NCBI GenBank assembly: GCA_964394905.1
Contig: CAYMZF010000020.1
Coordinates: forward strand, 1-11,662
Direction: 5' to 3'
Source: GCA-002840305 sp964394905
GTDB taxonomy: Bacteria; Patescibacteriota; Patescibacteriia; Patescibacteriales; UBA12465
DNA: 11,662 nucleotides
The notes beneath the pieces are model-generated. The model was not told where the DNA came from. It saw only the letters and a program-made list of their open reading frames with translations, and ran no database searches. A program made the translations under genes and the position numbers. Of this stretch, positions 6,827 to 11,662 are shown piece after piece. Numbering within the stretch: position 1 is the stretch's first letter; each line of letters begins with the position of its first letter.

Positions 6827-7507
6827 TTACCATTTTTTAAGATCTAGTTTATAGCCTCGTCCTTTGATAGTGTGTATTAATTCTCGTTTATTACGATTCG
6901 GATTTAATTTTCGACGAAGTTTTAGAATATGAGATTCAATGGTATTGGAAAAAGGATCGGCGTTAAAATCCCAAATATTTTCCATAATAACAGTATGAGA
7001 AAGAACTTTTCCTCGGTTTTTTAATAAAAATTCCAGTAACATCATTTCTTTAAACGTTAAATAAATACTTTTTTTGTCTCGGGTCACTATATGCCGATCA
7101 ATATCAACCGTTAGATCGTCAATTTTATAAACTGTTTTTTGGGTAAGATTAGGTCGACGAATTACGGCTTTTATCCTAGATAATAATTCGCTAAAAATAA
7201 AAGGTTTGGTGATATAATCATCAATGCCCAAATTAAAAAAAGTTTCTTTGGTTTCCAAACTGGCGTCAACCGTTAAGACTATTATTTTTATGTTTTTGTC
7301 TTCTTGCCTAATTTCTTTTATAACTTCTTGACCGTTTTTTATGGGGATATTGTAATCTACTATGATTAAATCATAATGATTGGTTCGAAATAAAAACAAA
7401 CCGTTATCTCCGTCGTGTGAAAAATCAACTGAAAAAATTTCTTTGTTTAAAGATTCTTTCAGGAGGGAAGTGACTGTTTTGTCATCTTCAATGATAAGTA
7501 TTTTCAT
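6827..7507 (-). CDS. OmpR/PhoB-family response regulator, no adjacent kinase
   Basis: A 226-residue two-domain transcription regulator. The receiver domain (1-118) has the acidic pair Asp8-Asp9, phosphoacceptor Asp51 (IIVDYNIP), Thr79 and Lys101 (ITKPF), so phosphorylation looks possible. The winged-helix DNA-binding domain (about 125-226) carries LTFKEMMLLEFLLKN (140-154), a recognition-helix segment FSNTIESHILKLRRKL (176-191) and the wing motif TIKGRGYKL. Phosphorylation would normally come from a sensor histidine kinase, and none is encoded in the window. It is the only minus-strand gene here and is divergent from the glycan operon across 209 bp. A 35-nt palindrome begins 6 nt upstream of its ATG, suggesting autoregulation or leader-RNA control. 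Target genes cannot be deduced directly. Confidence 0.95.
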   Translation of the reverse strand: MKILIIEDDKTVTSLLKESLNKEIFSVDFSHDGDNGLFLFRTNHYDLIIVDYNIPIKNGQEVIKEIRQEDKNIKIIVLTVDASLETKETFFNLGIDDYITKPFIFSELLSRIKAVIRRPNLTQKTVYKIDDLTVDIDRHIVTRDKKSIYLTFKEMMLLEFLLKNRGKVLSHTVIMENIWDFNADPFSNTIESHILKLRRKLNPNRNKRELIHTIKGRGYKLDLKKW

Positions 7508-7513
7508 AATTTT

Positions 7514-7548
7514 TTTAAATAAAATAATAAGTTATTATTTTATTTAAA
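7514..7548. promoter_or_regulatory. Perfect 17-bp inverted repeat before the response-regulator start
   Basis: The arms TTTAAATAAAATAATAA (7514-7530) and TTATTATTTTATTTAAA (7532-7548) are exact reverse complements around one base (G7531). It lies 6 nt upstream of the minus-strand ATG. It is not followed by a U-tract in the gene's direction (an A-run follows), so it does not look like a terminator. It could be an operator or a leader hairpin affecting ribosome access. The arms contain only A and T, which raises the chance of coincidence. Confidence 0.55.
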
Positions 7549-7595
7549 TTAAGTATAAATAATTATAAAATTGTTTTTTTTCTTTATATCTTTAT

Positions 7596-7601
7596 ATTAT
7601 A
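7596..7601 (-). promoter_or_regulatory. Possible -10 for the response-regulator gene
   Basis: The minus strand reads TATAAT here, preceded by GGTG, with no good -35 at the right distance. Transcription would start near 7589, giving a leader of about 80 nt that includes the palindrome. A 5-bp inverted repeat AAGTA/TACTT (7609-7621) lies just upstream. A second minus-strand TATAAT at 7562-7567 is equally possible. Confidence 0.25.
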
Positions 7602-7691
7602 CACCATTAAGTAGTTTACTTCTTTAAATTTTAGATAAATTTATTATAAATTATTATTTGACTTATTTATTGTTTATTTTATTTGTTTTTA

Positions 7692-7700
7692 TGCTATAAT
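7692..7700 (+). promoter_or_regulatory. Extended -10 promoter of the surface-glycan operon
   Basis: TGCTATAAT is a perfect extended -10. The best -35 is weak (TTGTTT at 7670-7675, 19-nt spacer), which is tolerated with an extended -10 or may mean activator dependence. A TTGACT at 7658-7663 lies too far upstream (31 nt). Transcription would start near 7707, leaving only about 10 nt before the flippase ATG, so the message is almost leaderless. Confidence 0.7.
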
Positions 7701-7716
7701 TAAAGATATAAAAAAT

Positions 7717-9180
7717 ATGGTTGAATCTCAAAAAATAAAAAATATCGCTAAGAATACGTCTTATTTGACGGTGGCCCTGATAATTCAAAAAGTTATCTCG
7801 TTTTTTTATTTTATTTTATTGGCCCGTAATTTAGGGCCGGATAGTTTAGGGCAGTATTATTTTGCTATTTCTTTTACTACCATTTTTGCTATTTTTATTG
7901 ATTTGGGTTTGGTTAATTATTTAATTCGGGAAACCGCTAAGGTTAAGGAAAAATCAAATCAATTATTGTCAAATATTTTAGGTTTAAAATTAATTACTTC
8001 TTTCTTATCGGTTTTGGCCGTTTTTTTATTTATTAATATTTTAGGCGATTATAATAGTTTAAGTCGTCAATTAGTTTATATCTCCAGTATTTGTATGATA
8101 CTTGATTCTTTTACTTTAACTTTTTTTGGAGCGATTCGCGGTTTTCATAATCTAAAGTTTGAAAGTATTTCTTCAATTATTTTTCAATTAATCGTCTTGG
8201 CGGTTGGTTGGACTTTTTTAGCTTTAGGTTTGGATTTAAGATTGATAATGTTATCTTTGGTTTCAGCCAGTGTTTTTAATTTTATCTATTCGTGGGCAAT
8301 TTTAAAATTTAAAATAAAAATGCCGGTTAAATTTTCTTTTAATTTTTCTATTTTTAAAAAAATTTTGATTTTAAGCTTACCGTTTGCTTTTTATGGTATT
8401 TTTCAACGTTTATATACTTATTTGGACTCAGTGTTATTATCCTTTTTTTCGGGTGATTATTATGTAGGAATTTATCAAGTGGCTTTTAAAATAATTTATG
8501 CCTTACAATTTTTACCGATGGCTTTTGTCGCTTCACTGTATCCGGCTATGAGTTATTATTGGTTAAATAATAAAGAGCAACTAAATATAGCTTTCCGTCG
8601 TTCTCTTGATTATTTAATGATGATTTCAATTCCAATTTCCGTAGCAGTATTTTTATTGGCTGATCAAATTATTATGATTTTTAAAAACGGTTATGAAGGA
8701 GCTGTTTGGCCACTAAGAATTTCTATTTTGGCTTTAATGTTTATTTTTGTAAATTTTCCGGTCGGATCATTGCTTAATGCTTGCGATCGTCAAAGAAAAA
8801 ACACTAGAAATATGTTAGTTACTTTAATTGTGGCGGTGATTTTAAATATTATTTTAATACCAAAATTTAACGCCATTGGAGCTTCGGTGGTGGTACTATT
8901 GTCTAATGGTTTGATGTTTATTTTAGGAATTATTGAATGCAAAAAAATTATTAATTACAAATTTAAAAGCAATATTGTTAACTTTTTAAAAATATTTTTA
9001 TCGTCAGTATTAATGGGAGGATTAATAATTATTTTAAAAAATCAAATAAACATATTTTTATTATGTCTTATCGCTATGGTTTTGTATTTTGTCGTTTTAT
9101 TTTTACTGGGTGGTTATAAAAAAGAAGATTTAAAATATATTTTAAAATCTTTTAAAAAAGATAGTCCTAAGGAATTATAA
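7717..9180 (+). CDS. Wzx-type polysaccharide flippase (MATE/MOP superfamily)
   Basis: A 487-residue integral membrane protein that would move lipid-linked oligosaccharide from the inner to the outer face of the cytoplasmic membrane. The N-terminal pattern, with a short basic region, a first span and LLARNLGPDSLGQYYFA (34-50), is typical of the polysaccharide-synthesis (RfbX/Wzx) family. About 14 hydrophobic spans are visible (near 14-35, 45-67, 85-108, 118-139, 149-171, 173-196, 213-233, 245-270, 298-320, 332-351, 364-383, 387-407, 424-441, 446-465), the number expected for this superfamily. It is first in the glycan operon, and the next gene begins one base after its stop. A MurJ-like lipid II role is less likely given the two glycosyltransferases downstream. 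Confidence 0.92.
   Translation: MVESQKIKNIAKNTSYLTVALIIQKVISFFYFILLARNLGPDSLGQYYFAISFTTIFAIFIDLGLVNYLIRETAKVKEKSNQLLSNILGLKLITSFLSVLAVFLFINILGDYNSLSRQLVYISSICMILDSFTLTFFGAIRGFHNLKFESISSIIFQLIVLAVGWTFLALGLDLRLIMLSLVSASVFNFIYSWAILKFKIKMPVKFSFNFSIFKKILILSLPFAFYGIFQRLYTYLDSVLLSFFSGDYYVGIYQVAFKIIYALQFLPMAFVASLYPAMSYYWLNNKEQLNIAFRRSLDYLMMISIPISVAVFLLADQIIMIFKNGYEGAVWPLRISILALMFIFVNFPVGSLLNACDRQRKNTRNMLVTLIVAVILNIILIPKFNAIGASVVVLLSNGLMFILGIIECKKIINYKFKSNIVNFLKIFLSSVLMGGLIIILKNQINIFLLCLIAMVLYFVVLFLLGGYKKEDLKYILKSFKKDSPKEL
9169..9173 (+). promoter_or_regulatory. Shine-Dalgarno-like AAGGA before the GT4 gene
   Basis: AAGGA ends 8 nt before the ATG at 9182, inside the end of the flippase gene. It is the only recognisable Shine-Dalgarno site among the starts in this window and may support translation of a gene whose start nearly touches the previous stop. 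Confidence 0.5.
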
Positions 9181-9181
9181 T

Positions 9182-10276
9182 ATGAAATTTTTATTACTAA
9201 CATTAGAATATTTTCCATTTAAAGGCGGAGTTGCCAATTATTATACTAATTTGGTTTATTATTGGCCTAAGAATAGTCAATTGTCGGTTTTACACAATAA
9301 TAATAACGAACTTCTAAAACAACGAGGTTTTTTTAGGTGGAGTAAAGCGATATTTAAATTATATCATCAAGTTAAAAAAAACCAAATTGATTATGTAATT
9401 GTCGGTCATATTTTACCCTTAGGTACGGCTACCTATATTGTCAGTAAATTATTAAATATAAAGTACGCGGTGGTTTTGCATGGAATGGATTTTTCTTTAG
9501 CTACCAGAAATTATTATAAAAAAAGACTTAGTCAATTAATATTAAATCGAGCCGATAAAATAATTACTGCCAATTCTTATGTAGCTAAATTAGCCGGTGA
9601 TTTTATTAAAAATAACGATAAAATTAAAATTATTAATCCCGGAGTAAAAGATTTTTCTGATTTTAACTATGCTGATAATAACGATGTTCGTCAAAAAAAT
9701 AATTTAGCCGACCATAAAATTTTATTCAGTTTAGGTCGATTAGTAAAACGAAAAGGTTTTGATTATGTTATTAAAGCCTTAAAAGAAGTTTTATCTAAAC
9801 GTCCCGATTTTAATTTATTATATATAATTGCCGGTCAAGGTCCGGATGGTGATTATTTAAAACAAACAGCTTATGAAGAATTGGGTCCTGATTGGGAAAA
9901 ATATGTTAAATTTATCGGAGAAGTCAGTGAGTCGGAAAAATGGTCATTATTATCATGTTGTGATATATTTATTATGCCTTCTCGTAATATTTCAGGTGAT
10001 TTTGAGGGTTTCGGTATTGTTTATCTAGAGGCTAATTTAGCCGGTAAGGCTGTGATTGCCGGTCGTAGCGGGGGAGTAAATGATGCGGTTGAATCAGGTA
10101 TTAACGGTTTACTTATTGATCCAGAAAATGTAGATGAAATTAGTCAGGCTATTTTAAACTTACTGGATAAAGATTTTTTAAGATTAAAATTAGGTCAATT
10201 GGGTCGAGAGCGCGCTTTGAAAAGTTTTAATTGGAAATATCAGATTGAAACCATGTATAATTTTTTAATCAAGTAA
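9182..10276 (+). CDS. GT4-family (GT-B fold) glycosyltransferase
   Basis: A 364-residue enzyme expected to transfer a sugar from a nucleotide-sugar donor to a growing lipid-linked glycan on the cytoplasmic side of the membrane. The N-terminal acceptor domain begins MKFLLLTLEYFPFKGGVANY, with the glycine-rich loop (15-16) seen in the family. The C-terminal donor domain starts at about 179 with LFSLGRLVKRKGFDYVIKAL (181-200), including Arg186 and Lys190. The EX7E-type motif is Glu275 to Glu283 in EGFGIVYLEA, followed by GKAVIAGRSGG and the NGLLIDP segment near 308-314. Length is normal. It has no membrane span and is translationally close to both neighbours (1 nt on each side). Donor and acceptor cannot be deduced. 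Confidence 0.94.
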   Translation: MKFLLLTLEYFPFKGGVANYYTNLVYYWPKNSQLSVLHNNNNELLKQRGFFRWSKAIFKLYHQVKKNQIDYVIVGHILPLGTATYIVSKLLNIKYAVVLHGMDFSLATRNYYKKRLSQLILNRADKIITANSYVAKLAGDFIKNNDKIKIINPGVKDFSDFNYADNNDVRQKNNLADHKILFSLGRLVKRKGFDYVIKALKEVLSKRPDFNLLYIIAGQGPDGDYLKQTAYEELGPDWEKYVKFIGEVSESEKWSLLSCCDIFIMPSRNISGDFEGFGIVYLEANLAGKAVIAGRSGGVNDAVESGINGLLIDPENVDEISQAILNLLDKDFLRLKLGQLGRERALKSFNWKYQIETMYNFLIK

Positions 10277-10277
10277 T

Positions 10278-10979
10278 ATGATTTCTATAATAATTCCGGT
10301 TTTTAACGGAGAAAAAACTTTAGCCAATACTTTAAAAAGTATTGAAAATCAAACTTGGCGGGATTTTGAAGTTATTATTGTTAATAATCAATCCGTTGAT
10401 AATACGCAAAAAGTTTTTGAAAATTTTTCTAAAAATAATAATTTAAATAATTATTATTATTTTGTTAATTATAATAAAAAACAAGGAGCTCCGGCGGCCA
10501 GAAATTTTGGACGACAACAAGCTCGAGGTGAATTTTTATTTTTTTGTGATGCTGATGCTATTTTACGAGCCGATGCTTTAGAAAAATTATGGCAGTCACT
10601 GAAAGATAATCCGACCGTCGCTTACGCTTATTCTTCTTTTTATTGGGGAAAAAAACTTTTTAAATTATGGCCTTTTGATATCAATCGTTTAAAAAAAATG
10701 CCCTATATTCATACTATGGCTTTAATTAGACAAGAAACTTTTCCTAAAAACGGTTGGGATGAAAGTATAAAAAAACTGCAAGATTGGGATTTATGGTTAA
10801 CCATGCTAGAAAATGGACATTTAGGTATTTTTGTTGATGAAATTTTATTTCGGGTTAAACCGGGCGGTAGTATCAGTTCGTGGTTGCCGGCTTCGGCCTA
10901 TAAATTATTGCCATTTTTACCTAGCGTGAAAAAATATAAACAAGCGGTGGCAATTATTAAAGCTAAACACAATTTATAA
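10278..10979 (+). CDS. GT2-family (GT-A fold) glycosyltransferase
   Basis: A 233-residue inverting-type glycosyltransferase. The N-terminus MISIIIPVFNGEKTLANTLK is the standard GT2 opening; a nucleotide-binding loop (NNQSVDNT, 36-43) and APAARNFG (71-78) follow. The metal-binding DXD is Asp91-Ala-Asp93 (FFCDADA), and a likely catalytic-base region is QDWDLWL (168-174). It is short and lacks C-terminal membrane spans, so it should be cytosolic or peripheral. It starts one base after the GT4 stop and is followed 19 nt later by a multi-span membrane gene, placing it in the glycan operon. The sugar is unknown. Confidence 0.93.
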   Translation: MISIIIPVFNGEKTLANTLKSIENQTWRDFEVIIVNNQSVDNTQKVFENFSKNNNLNNYYYFVNYNKKQGAPAARNFGRQQARGEFLFFCDADAILRADALEKLWQSLKDNPTVAYAYSSFYWGKKLFKLWPFDINRLKKMPYIHTMALIRQETFPKNGWDESIKKLQDWDLWLTMLENGHLGIFVDEILFRVKPGGSISSWLPASAYKLLPFLPSVKKYKQAVAIIKAKHNL

Positions 10980-10998
10980 CAATTAATAGATTGATATT

Positions 10999-11662
10999 AT
11001 GTTTGATTTTAATTATATCGTAAAAAACAAAAGAAAAATAACTGTAATTACCGCCGTTATTTTTTTGGTTGAGGCCACTTCATTTTTATCCTATTATTAT
11101 CCGAGTTTGGAATTAATAATTTTTGTTTTATTGGCTTTAACGGCATTGGTTTTGTCAATTTATAAACTAGAGTGGGGTTTATATATGGTAACGACCGAAT
11201 TATTTTTTGATTCCATGGGTTATATTTTCTTTTGGGATAACGGTGGAATCAGACTTTCAATCAGAATTACTTTATGGTTGATTGTCATGTCGGTTTGGTT
11301 GGCTAAATTTTTATTAACTTTATTTAAAGAGAAATCAAATTTAATAAAAAAATATTTATCAGCTCCATTTTTAAAAAATTTTTTCTTATTGGCTTTTTTT
11401 ATAATTTTAGCCGTGGTTTTAGGGATACTAAAAAATGGTTTTAGCGACGCTTTTTTTGATTTTAACGCTTGGTTATTTTTTGCTTTGCTTTTTCCTTTTT
11501 GGCATGTTTTGGCCGTTAATCAATCCGATGACAATAAAAATTTTTGGTCTAATTTGGTTAATATTTTTTTAGCGGCTATTATTTTTTTAGTTTTTAAATC
11601 ATTATTGGTTTTATTTTTATTTTCTCACAATGTTCCGGGTGTAATTTATGATTTTTATTATT
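10999..11662 (+). CDS. Multi-span membrane protein, O-antigen polymerase/ligase-like, 3'-partial
   Basis: An open frame runs from the ATG at 10999 to the right edge without a stop (221 codons visible). The protein is very hydrophobic, with spans near residues 13-33, 35-55, 58-78, 86-108, 126-144, 152-172 and 185-207. A basic N-terminus (KNKRK) precedes the first span. The arrangement of early short spans, the segment around residues 70-90 (DSMGYIFFW and IRLSIRI), and position after a flippase and two glycosyltransferases fit the N-terminal half of a Wzy polymerase or WaaL-type O-antigen ligase. The periplasmic loop that defines that family would lie beyond the edge, so the assignment rests mainly on context and topology. 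No Shine-Dalgarno site precedes the start. Confidence 0.72.
   Translation, partial: MFDFNYIVKNKRKITVITAVIFLVEATSFLSYYYPSLELIIFVLLALTALVLSIYKLEWGLYMVTTELFFDSMGYIFFWDNGGIRLSIRITLWLIVMSVWLAKFLLTLFKEKSNLIKKYLSAPFLKNFFLLAFFIILAVVLGILKNGFSDAFFDFNAWLFFALLFPFWHVLAVNQSDDNKNFWSNLVNIFLAAIIFLVFKSLLVLFLFSHNVPGVIYDFYY

Noticed and set aside
7658..7663. TTGACT as the -35 of the glycan promoter
   Set aside because: It lies 31 nt from the TATAAT at 7695-7700, far beyond the usable spacing, and no -10 lies 16-18 nt downstream of it.
1..11662. CRISPR array, tRNA, rRNA, insertion sequence or phage genes
   Set aside because: I found no regularly spaced repeats, cloverleaf-like segments, transposase or integrase motifs, or terminal inverted repeats with target duplications.

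Overview
The window is a strongly A+T-rich stretch of bacterial DNA carrying eleven genes that are complete or nearly so and a twelfth cut by the right edge. Several traits together suggest a small-genome bacterium of the Candidate Phyla Radiation (Patescibacteria, Parcubacteria-like): A/T-rich codon choice, a UvrC homologue lacking the C-terminal helix-hairpin-helix region, an IMP dehydrogenase/GMP reductase homologue lacking CBS domains, almost no Shine-Dalgarno sequences, and tight gene packing. This placement is inference, because no rRNA or other phylogenetic marker is present. All reading frames run full length under the standard code, so UGA is not reassigned here.

Layout, left to right. 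(1) Positions 2-2905 hold an MsbA-type ABC exporter, probably cut at its 5' end by the window edge, followed closely by a short UvrC-like repair nuclease. (2) Positions 2927-3349 form a single-gene unit: a candidate promoter, an unrecognised 96-residue acidic protein, and a convincing intrinsic terminator. (3) A near-consensus promoter at 3353-3381 starts a four-gene plus-strand block: the IMPDH/GMPR-family enzyme, an HD-domain phosphohydrolase, a membrane-anchored SIMPL-domain protein and glutamate racemase (murI). (4) A lone OmpR/PhoB-type response regulator lies on the minus strand, convergent with murI. A perfect 17-bp inverted repeat sits directly before its start codon, and no histidine kinase is visible. 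(5) After a 209-bp divergent intergenic region, an extended -10 promoter leads a surface-glycan operon: a Wzx-type flippase, a GT4 glycosyltransferase, a GT2 glycosyltransferase, and the start of a multi-membrane-span protein resembling Wzy polymerases or O-antigen ligases.

Working together: the block at the right end looks like a lipid-linked polysaccharide pathway (sugar addition, flipping across the membrane, polymerisation or ligation). MurI supplies D-glutamate for peptidoglycan, so cell-envelope construction is a theme of the right half. The response regulator may control itself and the divergent glycan operon, because both sides of the shared intergenic region carry the same A/T motif; this is a hypothesis. 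I found no CRISPR array, tRNA, rRNA, insertion sequence or phage gene. The most notable points are the hybrid, CBS-less IMPDH/GMPR protein, the truncated UvrC, the palindrome before the response-regulator gene, and the near absence of Shine-Dalgarno sites. I see no clear evidence of an entirely new system.
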